64,000 bases of DNA from Paracoccus lichenicola (lineage in GTDB: Bacteria > Pseudomonadota > Alphaproteobacteria > Rhodobacterales > Rhodobacteraceae), in NCBI RefSeq assembly GCF_009708075.1, contig NZ_WMBT01000002.1, positions 468,559-532,558 of the forward strand, in the 5' to 3' direction. The first letter of the stretch is position 1. Each line of letters opens with the position of its first letter. Positions 22,034-32,088 of the stretch are shown in pieces. The notes beneath the pieces were generated by a model. The model saw only the letters and a program-made list of their open reading frames with translations. It searched no databases and had not been told where the DNA came from. Position numbers and translations under genes: made by a program.

Positions 22034-22177
22034 CCCCCAAGCATAATGCGGGCGGGCCTTGCTGGCAAAGGAACAATCTTTCCATGCATCCCGCTTATGG
22101 ACATCATTCCGACAATGCATTCGGTCGATACGCCGACGCGGTGTTTCGTGCCTGAAGGACCGACAGGAACCGCGCCC

Positions 22178-22430
22178 ATGAACCGGCCTTTTTCCGGCAG
22201 CGGCCTTTCCGCCGCCCTGACCGAATCCGACCCTTCCCGCCTGACCGAGACGGCCAAGTTCCGCCGCCTGCTGACGGCCGCTCGCCTGCCTGTCCTGCCG
22301 CGTGCTGACCCAAGGCGACAGCGGCAGCCACCGCATCTTCGTGGGCAGGATCGAGGAAGCCCGCCTCGCCCCCGGCGGCGCGCTGGTTCATGCGCGCTCG
22401 CGGTTCCACAGGTTGCAGGCGGCGCAATAG
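22178..22430 (+). pseudogene. Frameshifted flavin reductase remnant
   Basis: An ATG at 22178 (preceded by AGGA) opens MNRPFSGSGLSAAL, like flavin reductase starts. After about 35 codons the frame is lost. Similarity resumes in another frame as LSCRVLTQGDSGSHRIFVGRIEEARL and HARSRFHRL, ending at TAG 22428-22430. That block is typical of the C-terminal part of DIM6/NTAB flavin reductases. The central FMN-binding region is deleted, so the product cannot be functional. Confidence 0.55.
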
Positions 22431-22498
22431 CGTCGGCGGGGACGCGTTGACCCCATGCCCCGGCCATGATTGGCTGGCGGCATCGAAAGGACATCGCC

Positions 22499-22933
22499 AT
22501 GGCCCGCCATTCCCCCGATCCTGACCGGCTTGACCGCTTCACCGAGGCGCAGGACGGTCCCTACGACATCGCGCTGGCGGAACTGCGGCAAGGGCGCAAG
22601 CAAAGCCACTGGATGTGGTTCATCTTCCCGCAACTGCGCGGGCTTGGCCGGTCGGCGATGTCGCACCACTACGGCATCGCGGATCTCGACGAGGCGCGGC
22701 GCTATCTGGCGCATCCCGTCCTCGGCCCGCGCCTGATCGCCTGCGCCGAGGCCGTGCTGGCCCATGGCAACCTTCCGGCCGAGCGGATCATGGGCGGGAT
22801 CGACGCGGAAAAGCTGCGATCCTCGGCCACGCTGTTTGCGGCGGTCGAGAATGCCCCGCCCGTGTTCCGCCGCATCCTGGACACCTTCTACGATGGCCGT
22901 CCCTGCCCCGTCACGGTGGACAGGCTGTCCTGA
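22499..22933 (+). CDS. DUF1810 family protein
   Basis: A 144-residue protein with the diagnostic DUF1810 sequence: LDRFTEAQDGPYDIALAEL, GRKQSHWMWFIFPQLRGLG, MSHHYGI and a C-terminal DTFYDGRPCPVTVDRL. The start at 22499 is preceded by AAAGGA. The domain is related to calpastatin-type helices in some annotations, but no function is established. It probably stands alone; the next gene begins 62 bp later. Confidence 0.9.
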   Translation: MARHSPDPDRLDRFTEAQDGPYDIALAELRQGRKQSHWMWFIFPQLRGLGRSAMSHHYGIADLDEARRYLAHPVLGPRLIACAEAVLAHGNLPAERIMGGIDAEKLRSSATLFAAVENAPPVFRRILDTFYDGRPCPVTVDRLS

Positions 22934-22995
22934 GGCCCTTTCGTCTGCCCGGCGTCCGGCCTATGGTCCGACCGCTTGGGGCGAAGGGGGAAACC

Positions 22996-23889
22996 ATGTC
23001 GGGCAAGATCGGGATTGCCGCCTCGGGCGGGCGCTCGGACTTTGGCCAGGGCCTGGCCTGGATGGCGCTGGCGATGGCGTCCTTTATCGCCATGTCGGTG
23101 GGGTCGCGCGAACTGGCCGCCACGCTGTCGATCCGGCAGGTGCTGTTCTTCCGGGCGCTGGTGGGGCTGTTCGTGATCCTGGCCGTCGGACGCAGCCTCT
23201 TTCCCGAGGTGCGCCGCGCCGCCCGGTTCCGCCTGCACCTGTGGCGCAACCTGGTCCATTTCACCGCGCAGTATTTCTGGACGGTCGGCGTGGTGCTGCT
23301 GCCGCTGGCCTCGGTCTTCGCGCTGGAATTCACCATGCCGATCTGGGTGACGCTGTTCGCCTGGTTGCTGCTGAAGGAACGGCTGAGCGGGCCGCGCCTG
23401 CTGGCCAGCGCGGGCGGGTTCCTGGGCGTCATGGTGATCGTGCGCCCGGGCTTCGGCATGGTCGATCCCGCCGCCATCCTGGTGCTGGTCGCGGCGGCGG
23501 GCTATGGCCTGTCGATGATCCTGGTCAAGCAGCTGACGCATCATGCCTCGCCCGGGGCCATCGTGGTCTGGATGATCCTGATCCAGTTGCCGCTGGGGCT
23601 GATCGCCGCGCTGACCGACTGGCGGCCCGTGGCGCTGACGGATGTGCCCTGGATGCTGCTGGCGGGCATGGGGGCGCTGTCGGCGCATTACGGCATGGCG
23701 CAGGCGCTGCGGCGGCTGGACGCCTCGGTCCTGGTGCCCATCGACTTCCTGCGCGTGCCGCTGGCGGCGCTGGTGGGTTACGCCCTTTACGCCGAGGCGA
23801 TCGACCTGTGGGTGTTTTTGGGCGGCGGCATCATCCTGTTGTCGAACTTCCAGGCGATGATGGCGGAACGGCGCAGGGCTGTCGCGTGA
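22996..23889 (+). CDS. EamA/DMT-family transporter
   Basis: A 297-residue inner-membrane protein with about ten predicted membrane segments arranged as two EamA repeats (for example MALAMASFIAMSVGS, TVGVVLLPLASVFALEFTMPIW in the first half and LIQLPLGLIAAL, LWVFLGGGIILLSNF in the second). The RhaT/S-adenosylmethionine-type drug/metabolite family exports small molecules; the substrate is unknown. AAGGGGGAAACC precedes the ATG, making this start clear. Confidence 0.88.
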   Translation: MSGKIGIAASGGRSDFGQGLAWMALAMASFIAMSVGSRELAATLSIRQVLFFRALVGLFVILAVGRSLFPEVRRAARFRLHLWRNLVHFTAQYFWTVGVVLLPLASVFALEFTMPIWVTLFAWLLLKERLSGPRLLASAGGFLGVMVIVRPGFGMVDPAAILVLVAAAGYGLSMILVKQLTHHASPGAIVVWMILIQLPLGLIAALTDWRPVALTDVPWMLLAGMGALSAHYGMAQALRRLDASVLVPIDFLRVPLAALVGYALYAEAIDLWVFLGGGIILLSNFQAMMAERRRAVA

Positions 23890-24130
23890 GGGTCAAGGCC
23901 GGATTGGCGAAGGCCATCGCCTTCGCCACGTCGCGCCATATCAACCTGAACCGCCGGGCCTCGAAGGCCCGGCCAGCGCCCGCCCCGCCCCCGGCGGGCG
24001 CTTCTCGCCCCCCTGGGTCGGGCGCTGGCCTCTCGTGGTCGCGGGGCTGCACCGTCTTTGGTTGCACCGTCGCGTGGCGGTCGGGGGAAATGCTCGGCGC
24101 ATTTCCTGATCCCGCCCGGCCAGCTTTGGA
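23890..24130. other. Intergenic region with inverted repeats
   Basis: No gene is supported. GGCGAAGG-CCAT-CGCCTTCGCC near 23905 and CCGGGCCTCGAAGGCCCGG near 23955 can form strong hairpins between two convergent units, but neither is followed by a T tract. They are likely transcription barriers. Confidence 0.45.
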
Positions 24131-25078
24131 TTAGAACGGACTGTCGGGATAGTAATAGCTTTCCGCATTCTCGGGCGTCACCAGCACCGAGCCGATGATG
24201 AAATCGCCCGACACCGGCGCTTGCGACACAAGGCCCACTGCCGTGATCTCGATGGCGGTGGCGATCATCGCGGGGGGATAGGTGACGTTGGCGGGGATCA
24301 TCGCGTCGCCGTCCATGGTGCGCTTGATCATCTCCTTCATGCCCGCGCCGCCCAGGACGAACTTGATGTCGTCGCGGCCCGCCGCCTCGATGGCGCCCAG
24401 GACGCCCACGGCCATGTCGTCGTCGGACGCCCAGACCGCGTCGATCTGCGGATGCTTGGACAGGAAGTCCTGCATCACGGTGAAGGCCTTGTCGCGGTTC
24501 CAGTCGCCGTGTTCCATGCCCAGGATCTCGATGTTCTTGCCCTCGATGGCGGCCTGAAAGCCCTCGACGCGTTCGTTGTCGATGGTGGTGGGGATGCCGC
24601 GCAGCACGACGATCTTGCCGCCCTCGGGCAGGGCGCTGGCCATGTATTCGCCCGCCACGCGCCCGAAGCCGGGGTTGTCGCCCGCGACATACAGATCCTC
24701 GATCCCCTCCTGCGACAGGCCGCGATCAACCACGGTGATCCAGGCGCCGGAGGCCTTGACGTTCTGGACCGGGCCGGTCAGCGGTTCGGATTCGAAGGGC
24801 AGCACCACGAGCGCGTCGATGTTGCGGGTGGCCACCATGTCCTCGATGTCGTTGACCTGCTTGGCCGGGTCGGACGCGGTCGCCAGCACGAAGTCCAGCT
24901 GCGGATAGGTTTTCTCCAGCCGGTCCACGGCGGCTTGCGCGAAATAGTTCATGCCGCCCGCCCAGCCATGGGTCGCCGCCGGGATCGACACGCCGATCAC
25001 CTTGGTTTCACCGTCCTGCGCGAACGCGGGCGCGCCCAGTGCCACGGCCAAGGCCAGTCCCGATACGAAATGCTTCAT
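24131..25078 (-). CDS. Sugar ABC transporter periplasmic binding protein
   Basis: A 315-residue type I periplasmic binding protein (RbsB/XylF-like). The signal peptide MKHFVSGLALAVALGAPAFA is followed by mature KVIGVSIPAATHGWAGGM, the usual first strand, DIEDMVATRNIDALVVLPFE and VWASDDDMAVGVLGAIEAAG. It is the last gene of the xylA operon, so the substrate is probably a pentose or a related sugar. The ATG at 25078 lies 25 bp after the permease stop. Confidence 0.9.
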   Translation of the reverse strand: MKHFVSGLALAVALGAPAFAQDGETKVIGVSIPAATHGWAGGMNYFAQAAVDRLEKTYPQLDFVLATASDPAKQVNDIEDMVATRNIDALVVLPFESEPLTGPVQNVKASGAWITVVDRGLSQEGIEDLYVAGDNPGFGRVAGEYMASALPEGGKIVVLRGIPTTIDNERVEGFQAAIEGKNIEILGMEHGDWNRDKAFTVMQDFLSKHPQIDAVWASDDDMAVGVLGAIEAAGRDDIKFVLGGAGMKEMIKRTMDGDAMIPANVTYPPAMIATAIEITAVGLVSQAPVSGDFIIGSVLVTPENAESYYYPDSPF

Positions 25079-25103
25079 GGTTTCCCTCCCATATGAACCC
25101 GGC

Positions 25104-26093
25104 TCACGCGCGGGCCTTGCCTTCGCGCTGCAACACCACAGCGAGAACGATGATGGCCCCCTGAATCGCGCCGTTCAGGTAAGGCGATACGAAATCCGTC
25201 AGGTTCAGCAGGTTGCCGATCAGCGTCAGGATCAGCACGCCGATCACCGTGCCCCAGACCCGCCCGAAGCCGCCCTTCAGCACCGTGCCGCCGATGATCA
25301 CGGCGGCGATGGCCTCCAGTTCCCACAGCATCCCCGTCGCGGATGAGGCCGACCCGAGGCGCGGCACGTACATGATGGTGGCGATGCCGACCAGCAGGCC
25401 AAGCGCGGCATAGGTCGTCAGCCGCACCCGGTCCACGCGGACCGAGGAATACTTGGCGACCTGTTCGTTCGACCCGATGGCCGCGCAATGGCGGCCGAAC
25501 GCGGTGGACCGCATGACGATCTCTCCGATCACGACCACCACGGCAAAGACGATGATCGGCCAGGTGATGCCGAAGATGCCGCCGTAATAGACCGGCTGGT
25601 AGAGGCTGCGCAGGGTGAAATCCAGCGACAGCGTGCCCCCGTCGGCCAGCCATGTGACCAGGCTGCGATAGATGCCCATGGATCCCAGCGTGACGATAAA
25701 GGCCTCGATCCCCAGGCGTGTGATGAGGATGCCGTTCAGCAGCCCCGCCGCCAGTCCTGCCAGCAGGGCCACGGCCATGCCGACCAGGATCACGGTGACG
25801 CCCGCGCCCATCGTGGGCACGAGGCTGTTCATCACCAGGATCATCAGCCCGGCGATGAAGGCCGCCATGGATCCGACCGACAGGTCCAGGCCCCCCGCCG
25901 TGATCACGAAGGTCATGCCCACGGCGATGATGCCGATGAAGGCCGAGCGGGCCAGCACGTTGGTCACGTTGTCCCAGCCGAGGAAATTGGGGTTCATCAG
26001 CGCGCCCGCGACGACCAGCAGGACCAGGGCCAGGATCGGGCCGATCACGGTCATGCGGATGCGGCGGGGGGCGGTGGCGGTCGCGTCGCTCAT
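25104..26093 (-). CDS. Sugar ABC transporter permease
   Basis: A 329-residue permease of the RbsC/XylH class with eight to ten membrane helices. The characteristic NVLARSAFIGIIAVGMTFVITAGGLDLSVGSM and GGTVLKGGFGRVWGTVIGVL (coupling region to the ATPase) are present. The start ATG at 26093 overlaps the ATPase stop. It forms the channel with the ATPase encoded immediately upstream. Confidence 0.93.
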   Translation of the reverse strand: MSDATATAPRRIRMTVIGPILALVLLVVAGALMNPNFLGWDNVTNVLARSAFIGIIAVGMTFVITAGGLDLSVGSMAAFIAGLMILVMNSLVPTMGAGVTVILVGMAVALLAGLAAGLLNGILITRLGIEAFIVTLGSMGIYRSLVTWLADGGTLSLDFTLRSLYQPVYYGGIFGITWPIIVFAVVVVIGEIVMRSTAFGRHCAAIGSNEQVAKYSSVRVDRVRLTTYAALGLLVGIATIMYVPRLGSASSATGMLWELEAIAAVIIGGTVLKGGFGRVWGTVIGVLILTLIGNLLNLTDFVSPYLNGAIQGAIIVLAVVLQREGKARA

Positions 26094-27577
26094 GCGGGTT
26101 CCCCTTGCGTGGCCACGCCCATGGCCAGCTTGACGATGGCGTCCTCGGTCGCATCCGCGCCCAGTTCGCCCGTGATGCGGCCATGGCGCATGACCAGGAT
26201 GCGGTCGGAGAGGCCGATCACCTCTTGCATTTCCGAGGAGATCACCACGATGGCGCGGCCCTCGGACGCAAGGCGGCGGATCAGGACATACATCTGCTGC
26301 TTGGTGCCGATGTCGATGCCGCGTGTCGGCTCGTCGATGACGATGATCCGCGGATCGGCCAGCAGGGTCTTGGCCAGCAGCAGCTTCTGCTGGTTGCCGC
26401 CCGACAGGTTGCCCACAAGCGCGCCGCGATGGCCGCGGATGTCGAAGTCGGCAATCGCCTGGTCCAGCGCGCGGTCCTCGGCCCCGGTGTCGATCAAACC
26501 CCGGTCGAACTTTGCAAGCGCCTGCAAGGTCAGGTTCTCGCGCAGCCCCTTGCCCAGCAGCAGGCCCCGCGTCTTGCGGTCCTCGGTCAGGTAGCAGAGG
26601 CCCAGTTCCTGCGCCTGCCAGGGGTGGTCGATGCGGGCGGGTCGGCCGAAGATGCGGACCTCGCCCGTGGCGGGGCGCAACCCGCACAGCCCCTCGAAGG
26701 TCTCGGTGCGGCCCGATCCGATCAGGCCCGCGACGCCCAGGATCTCGCCCCGGTGCAGGGTGAAGCCGATGTCGCGGGAAAAGCCGGGGACGGTCAGGTT
26801 CCTGACCTCAAGCGCGACCTCTCCGGGCGTCCCGGTCTTGGCGGGGAACAAATCCGACATCTCGCGGCCCACCATGGCGTTCGCCATCGCGTGCTGGTCC
26901 ATGGCCGCCGCCTCGCCCGTCCAGACCACGCGGCCGTCGCGCATGACCGTCAGGTCGTCAGCGATCTGTTCCACCTCGTCCAGCTTGTGGGACGTGAACA
27001 GCACCGCCGTCCCCGCCTGCCGCAGCGCGCGGACCTGGCGCAGCAGGATCGCGGTTTCCGCGCGCGTCAGCACGGCGGTCGGTTCGTCCATGACCAGCAC
27101 GCGGGTTTCGCGCAGCAGGGCCTTGGCGATTTCCACCATCTGCTTGTCGCTGTTGGACAGCGAGGACACCACGCGGTCGGGCGCCACGCGGCATTCCAGC
27201 CGGTCCAGAAGCTCGCGCGTCCGGGCGCGCATGGCGGGCTTGTCGAGAAACGGGCCGTGCTTCACCTCGCGGCCCAGGAAGATGTTCTGTTCCACCGTCA
27301 GCTGTTCGGCCAGGTTGAATTCCTGGTGGATCATGGAAATCCCCTGCGCCTCGGCCTGGCCCATGTCGGCGAAGCTGACCGGCCGGCCGTCCAGAGCCAC
27401 CTGCCCCGACGAGGGCGGCTGGTATCCCGCCAGGATCTTCATGGTGGTCGATTTGCCCGCGCCGTTTTCCCCGATCAGCGCATGGACCCGGCCGGGGCGC
27501 AGCGCGATGTCCACGTCGTGCAGCACCTCGATCGGGCCGAAGCTGCGGCTGACGTTTTTCAGGGCAAGGACGCTCAC
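26090..27577 (-). CDS. Sugar ABC transporter ATP-binding protein (two ABC domains)
   Basis: A 495-residue tandem ATPase of the RbsA/XylG/MglA type. Domain 1: Walker A GENGAGKS, signature-like SSLSNSDKQMVEIAKAL, Walker B VLVMDEPTA. Domain 2: degenerate Walker A (GLIGSGRTE), signature LSGGNQQKLLLAKTL, Walker B IIVIDEPTRGID. The degenerate second Walker A is normal for the family. It energises uptake with the downstream permease and binding protein. The start overlaps the oxidoreductase stop. Confidence 0.95.
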   Translation of the reverse strand: MSVLALKNVSRSFGPIEVLHDVDIALRPGRVHALIGENGAGKSTTMKILAGYQPPSSGQVALDGRPVSFADMGQAEAQGISMIHQEFNLAEQLTVEQNIFLGREVKHGPFLDKPAMRARTRELLDRLECRVAPDRVVSSLSNSDKQMVEIAKALLRETRVLVMDEPTAVLTRAETAILLRQVRALRQAGTAVLFTSHKLDEVEQIADDLTVMRDGRVVWTGEAAAMDQHAMANAMVGREMSDLFPAKTGTPGEVALEVRNLTVPGFSRDIGFTLHRGEILGVAGLIGSGRTETFEGLCGLRPATGEVRIFGRPARIDHPWQAQELGLCYLTEDRKTRGLLLGKGLRENLTLQALAKFDRGLIDTGAEDRALDQAIADFDIRGHRGALVGNLSGGNQQKLLLAKTLLADPRIIVIDEPTRGIDIGTKQQMYVLIRRLASEGRAIVVISSEMQEVIGLSDRILVMRHGRITGELGADATEDAIVKLAMGVATQGEPA

Positions 27578-28716
27578 GGCGTCACCCAGGCGGCATCGTC
27601 GCGGGACGAGCGGATGCAGGCGTCGATGAAGCGCATCCCGGCAAGGCCTTCCTCAAGCCCCGGCAGCAGGTCCAGATCCGGCGCGCGTTGACTGGCTTGC
27701 GCGGCCCGGATCGCCCGCGCGGCGCCGGTGTAGATGTTGGCGAATCCTTCCAGATACCCTTCCGGGTGGCCGCCCGGCGTGCGGCTGACGGCGTTGGCCG
27801 CATCCCCTGCCCCCGCGCCCTTGCGGGTCAGCAGGCGCTTGGGTTCACCAAAGGGCGTGTACCACAGGTAGTTCGGATCCTCCTGCCCCCATTCCAACCC
27901 GCCTTTTTCGCCGTAAACCCGCAGGCGCAACCCGTTCTCGTTGCCGGGCGCCACCTGCGAACACCACAGCATCCCGCGCGCGCCGTTGTTCAGGCGCAGC
28001 AGGATATGGGCGTTGTCGTCCACCCGCCGCCCCGGAACGAAGCTGTGCAGGTCCGCCGACAGGCTTTCGACCGTCAGGCCGGTGACGAAGCAGGCGAGGT
28101 TATGGGCGTGCGTTCCGATATCCCCGATGGACCCGCCCGCGCCGCTGCGTTCGGGATCGGTGCGCCATTCGGCCTGCTTGTTGGTGCCCGTGGCCTCGGC
28201 CGCCTCGGTCAGCCAGTCCTGCGCGTATTCGACCTGCACGATGCGGATCCGGCCCAGATCCCCCGCCGCGATCATGGCGCGCGCCTGCCGGATCATCGGA
28301 TAGCCGGTGTAATTGTGCGTCAGGATGAACAGCGCGTCCGAGGCCCGGATCGCGGCTTCCAGTTCAGCCGCCTGCGCCATGGTCGCGGTCAGCGGCTTGT
28401 CGCAGATCACGTGGATGCCGCGCCGCAGGAAGGCCGCGGCGGCAGGACCATGGACGTGGTTCGGGGTGACGATGGCGACGGCTTCGATCCCGTCGGGACG
28501 CGCGGCCTCGGCCCCGGCCATCTCCTCGAAGCTGCCATAGCAGCGGTCGGGGTCCAGACCCAACGCCACGCCGCTGTCGCGCGACCGCTCGGGCGTCGAG
28601 GACAGGGCGCCTGCGACCAGATCATATTCCCCGTCGATGCGCGCGGCGATGCGGTGGACCGCGCCGATGAAGGCGTCCTTGCCGCCGCCGACCATGCCCA
28701 GCCTGATGCGCGCCAT
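27574..28716 (-). CDS. Gfo/Idh/MocA-family oxidoreductase
   Basis: A 380-residue NAD(P)-dependent sugar or inositol dehydrogenase. The N-terminal Rossmann motif is GMVGGGKDAFIG, and the family EKP-like motif appears as ICDKPLTAT. A C-terminal domain contains SIGDIGTHAHNLA with the substrate-binding His. The start is ATG 28716; a GTG three bases earlier is equally in frame. The TGATG junction with the upstream TIM-barrel gene shows coupling. With the isomerases it probably interconverts the imported sugar. Confidence 0.9.
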   Translation of the reverse strand: MARIRLGMVGGGKDAFIGAVHRIAARIDGEYDLVAGALSSTPERSRDSGVALGLDPDRCYGSFEEMAGAEAARPDGIEAVAIVTPNHVHGPAAAAFLRRGIHVICDKPLTATMAQAAELEAAIRASDALFILTHNYTGYPMIRQARAMIAAGDLGRIRIVQVEYAQDWLTEAAEATGTNKQAEWRTDPERSGAGGSIGDIGTHAHNLACFVTGLTVESLSADLHSFVPGRRVDDNAHILLRLNNGARGMLWCSQVAPGNENGLRLRVYGEKGGLEWGQEDPNYLWYTPFGEPKRLLTRKGAGAGDAANAVSRTPGGHPEGYLEGFANIYTGAARAIRAAQASQRAPDLDLLPGLEEGLAGMRFIDACIRSSRDDAAWVTP

Positions 28717-29771
28717 CACGAGATCCCCAGCATCCGGCGGTTCGCGGCATCATCCGTGCCGCCGCCCGCGAAGTCGTCGAAGGCGGTTTCCGTCACGCGG
28801 ATGATGTGGCTGCGCACGAATTCGGCGCCTTCCCGCGCGCCATCCTCGGGGTGCTTGAGGCAGCATTCCCATTCGACCACCGCCCAGCCGTCGAAATCGT
28901 TGGCCGCCATCTTGGAAAAGATCGCGCCGAAATCGACCTGCCCGTCGCCCAGCGACCGGAACCGCCCGGCGCGGTCCACCCAAGGCTGGAACCCGCCATA
29001 GACGCCCTTGCGCCCGGTCGGGTTGAACTCGGCATCCTTGACGTGGAACATGCGGATGCGGTCCTTGTAGATGTCGATGTTGTCCAGGTAATCCAGGCAT
29101 TGCAGGACGTAATGCGACGGGTCGTACAGCATGTTGGCCCGCGCGTGGCCCCCCACGCGGTCTAGGAACATCTCGAACGTGTCGCCGTCGTGCAGATCCT
29201 CGCCGGGGTGGATCTCATAGCAGATGTCCACGCCGCAATCCTCGGCATGATCCAGGATCGGGCGCCAGCGGCGGGCGAGTTCGTCAAAGGCGGTTTCCAC
29301 CAGGCCCGCCGGGCGCTGCGGCCAGGGATAGACGAAGGGCCAGGCGAGCGCGCCGGAAAAGCTGCCCATGGCGGTCAGGCCCAGGTTGCGGCTGGCGGTC
29401 AGCGCCTTTGTCACCTGATCCACCGCCCATTCCTGCCGCGCCTTGGGGTTGCCGCGGCACTCCGGCACGGTGAAGCCGTCGAAGGCCTCGTCATAGGCGG
29501 GATGCACGGCGACAAGCTGGCCTTGCAGGTGGGTGGACAGTTCGGTGATCTGGACACCGTTGGCGGCAGCCACCCCCGCGATCTCGTCACAGTAATCGCG
29601 GCTTTCCGCCGCGCGGCCCAGGTCGAACAGCCGCCCGTCCCAGCTTGGCACCTGCACGCCCGCATAGCCGCAATCGGCCGCCCATCGGGTGATGCCGTCC
29701 CAGGTGTCGAAGGGCGCGGCATCGCCCGCGAACTGCGCCAGGAACAGCCCCGGCCCCTTGATGGTCTTCAT
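28716..29771 (-). CDS. Sugar phosphate isomerase/epimerase (xylose isomerase-like TIM barrel)
   Basis: A 351-residue AP-endonuclease-2/IolE-like TIM barrel. Metal-ligand segments seen are VDICYEIHPGEDLHDG, ANMLYDPSHYV, MFHVKDAEFNP and WAVVEWECCLK (carrying the last Glu). It lies between xylA and the Gfo/Idh gene, a pairing common in sugar and inositol catabolism where the two act on the same keto/hydroxy intermediate. The substrate is not determinable here. Confidence 0.88.
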   Translation of the reverse strand: MKTIKGPGLFLAQFAGDAAPFDTWDGITRWAADCGYAGVQVPSWDGRLFDLGRAAESRDYCDEIAGVAAANGVQITELSTHLQGQLVAVHPAYDEAFDGFTVPECRGNPKARQEWAVDQVTKALTASRNLGLTAMGSFSGALAWPFVYPWPQRPAGLVETAFDELARRWRPILDHAEDCGVDICYEIHPGEDLHDGDTFEMFLDRVGGHARANMLYDPSHYVLQCLDYLDNIDIYKDRIRMFHVKDAEFNPTGRKGVYGGFQPWVDRAGRFRSLGDGQVDFGAIFSKMAANDFDGWAVVEWECCLKHPEDGAREGAEFVRSHIIRVTETAFDDFAGGGTDDAANRRMLGIS

Positions 29772-29783
29772 GGCCGTCCCCCT

Positions 29784-31088
29784 TCAGACATAGCGATTGA
29801 CCAGGTTTTCCAGGATTTCCTGCCGTCCCGACACCGGCTGCGGGTCCAACCCCGCTGCTGTCGCCCGGTCCGCGATCCCGTCCAGCGTCGCGCCGGGCGC
29901 CAGCATCGCCTGCGCCTCGGCGCGCTGCCAGCCGGCGTAGCGGTCGCGGCGCGCGGCCTCCAGCCGGTCGTCCTCCAGCATCCTGGCCGCCGCCTTCAGG
30001 CCCCGCGCGCAGACATCCATCGCGCCCGCATGGGCCATGACCAGATCCAGCGGGTCCAGCGACTGCCGCCGGATCTTGGCGTCGAAATTGGTGCCGCCGG
30101 TGGTGAATCCGCCGCCCCGCAGGATCTCGTAATAGGCCAGCATCACATCGGGGACGTTGTTGGGGAACTGGTCGGTGTCCCAGCCGGATTGCGGGTCGTT
30201 GCGGTTCATGTCGATGGACCCGAAGATGCCAAGGGCATTGGCAAGCGCGATCTCGTGCTCGAACGAATGGCCCGCCAGGATCGCGTGGCCCTGCTCGATA
30301 TTGACCTTCACTTCCTTTTCCAGGCCATGGCGCATCAGGAAAGCGTAAACCGTCGCCACGTCGAAATCGTATTGGTGCTTGGTCGGCTCCTGCGGCTTCG
30401 GCTCGATCAGGATGGTGCCCTTGAAACCGATCTTGTGCTTGTAATCCACCACCATCGACAGGAAGCGGCCCATCTGGTCCAGTTCGCGCAACATGTCGGT
30501 GTTCAGCAGCGTCTCGTACCCCTCGCGCCCGCCCCACAACACGTAATTCTCGCCCCCCAGCCGGTGCGTCACGTCCAGGCAGTCGCGCACGGTGGCGGCG
30601 GCATGGGCGAAGACATCGGGGTCGGGGTTGGTCGCCGCGCCAGCCATGTAGCGGCGGTTGGTGAACAGGTTGGCCGTGCCCCACAGCAGGCGCGGGCCGC
30701 CGTTCTCCATCTTGGCCCCTATCAGGTCGGCGATGCGGTTCAGCCGGTCGCGGCTCTCCGACAGGCTGGCGCCTTCGGGCCGCACGTCGTGGTCGTGGAA
30801 ACAGAAGAACGGCGCGCCCAGGATGCGGAAGAAGTCGAAGGCGGCATCGACCCGCTGTTCGGCAAGGTCCATCGTGTCGGCGGGGAACCAGGGGCGGTCG
30901 AAGGTGCGCCCGCCGAAGGGGTCGCCGCCCTCCCAGCCGAAGCCATGCCACCAGGCCACGGCAAAGCGCAACTGATCCTCGGCCCGCTTGCCCATGACCA
31001 TCTCGCCAGGGTCGTAATGGCGAAAGGCCGGGCCGTCGGCGTCGGGATCGAAGGACAGCGGCGGGATGGCGTCGAAATAGCCGGTCAT
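29784..31088 (-). CDS. xylA: Xylose isomerase
   Basis: A 434-residue enzyme converting D-xylose to D-xylulose. The catalytic His region is [13 protein letters not shown] (about 95-107), the metal-binding Glu/Lys region [16 protein letters not shown] (about 232-247), and [13 protein letters not shown] near residue 330. The length is normal for the class II enzyme. The ATG at 31088 overlaps the upstream lacI stop. No xylulokinase gene is found in the window. Confidence 0.96.
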   Translation of the reverse strand: MTGYFDAIPPLSFDPDADGPAFRHYDPGEMVMGKRAEDQLRFAVAWWHGFGWEGGDPFGGRTFDRPWFPADTMDLAEQRVDAAFDFFRILGAPFFCFHDHDVRPEGASLSESRDRLNRIADLIGAKMENGGPRLLWGTANLFTNRRYMAGAATNPDPDVFAHAAATVRDCLDVTHRLGGENYVLWGGREGYETLLNTDMLRELDQMGRFLSMVVDYKHKIGFKGTILIEPKPQEPTKHQYDFDVATVYAFLMRHGLEKEVKVNIEQGHAILAGHSFEHEIALANALGIFGSIDMNRNDPQSGWDTDQFPNNVPDVMLAYYEILRGGGFTTGGTNFDAKIRRQSLDPLDLVMAHAGAMDVCARGLKAAARMLEDDRLEAARRDRYAGWQRAEAQAMLAPGATLDGIADRATAAGLDPQPVSGRQEILENLVNRYV

Positions 31089-32071
31089 GCAGACACTCCG
31101 GGCAGGTTTTCCTTGAAGAAGATGGCGGGCGTGATCACGGCGACCGGCGGCTCCTCGCCATCGGCGATGGCGCGCATCGCGTCGAGCGCCCGGGCGGCCT
31201 CCTCGGACGGTTTCTGGTCGATGACCACGTCGATCAGGTCGCGCTCCAGCGCGGCGCGGGAATGGGGCGTCAGTTCGTGCAGGACGACGAAGGGGCGGGC
31301 TTCGCCCAGGGTCTCCATCAGGGCGATCAGGCCGCGATTGCCCGCGCCGATGGAATAGATCGCGGTGATCCCGTCATCGGCGCGCAGGGCCGTAGCCAAG
31401 GCATCGCGCATCCGGTCGGGGTGGTCATGGACCTCGACCGGGGGCAGCAGGGTGAGGCGCGAAGCCTCCAGGATCTCGGCCGCGCCGTCCAGGCGCTCGC
31501 GGTGATCGCGCAAGGACAGCGAACCTAGCACCGGCAGGACCCGCCCCGCCCCCCGGCCATGGGCCAGCCGCACCAGCCGCCCGGCCGTGCGTCCCGCGAC
31601 GGCGTTGTCGATGCCGACATAGCTGCGCCGAGGCCCGGCGATGTCGGACACCAGCGTGATGGCGGGGATCCCCCGGTCAGCCAGATCGGCGATGACCTGC
31701 GCCAGCCCCTCGGATTCCGCGCCGACCAGGGCCACGCAGTCCCAATCGCCCGCATCCCGCTGGCCAGGATCGCAGAGCGTCACGGAAACCCGGTCCGCCG
31801 CCCGCGCCTCGGCCTGGGCCAGCAGGGCACGGCCCAAGGCCGAGAAGAAGCCGTGGTCGCCCCGCGGCAGGAACACCGCGAAACGATAGCTGCGGCGGCG
31901 CGACAGGTTCGCCGCATGGATGTCGCGGCGATAACCCAGGTCCTGGATGGCGCGCTGGACACGCTGGATCGACTTCGCGGCCACCCCACCGCGTTCGTTC
32001 AGAACCCGGTCGGCCGTCGAATAGCTGACGCCAGCCGCCCGCGCCACATCGTGCAGCGTGGGGTTTCGCAT
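31085..32071 (-). CDS. LacI-family repressor of the xylose operon
   Basis: A 328-residue LacI/GalR regulator. The DNA-binding helix-turn-helix is at the start: [30 protein letters not shown], and the periplasmic-binding-protein-like sensor fills the rest. The ATG at 32071 follows AGGAGGAG. It is the first gene of the operon and is translationally coupled to xylA, so it regulates its own transcription. The palindrome CCGCCA-N5-TGGCGG on its promoter is the candidate operator; the inducer is presumably xylose or a derivative. Confidence 0.92.
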   Translation of the reverse strand: MRNPTLHDVARAAGVSYSTADRVLNERGGVAAKSIQRVQRAIQDLGYRRDIHAANLSRRRSYRFAVFLPRGDHGFFSALGRALLAQAEARAADRVSVTLCDPGQRDAGDWDCVALVGAESEGLAQVIADLADRGIPAITLVSDIAGPRRSYVGIDNAVAGRTAGRLVRLAHGRGAGRVLPVLGSLSLRDHRERLDGAAEILEASRLTLLPPVEVHDHPDRMRDALATALRADDGITAIYSIGAGNRGLIALMETLGEARPFVVLHELTPHSRAALERDLIDVVIDQKPSEEAARALDAMRAIADGEEPPVAVITPAIFFKENLPGVSA

Positions 32072-32088
32072 GGACGGATCTCCTCCTG

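Noticed and set aside
23905..23975. Strong hairpins as intrinsic terminators after the EamA transporter gene
   Set aside because: The stems are strong but no T tract follows on either strand, so they are noted only as inverted repeats.
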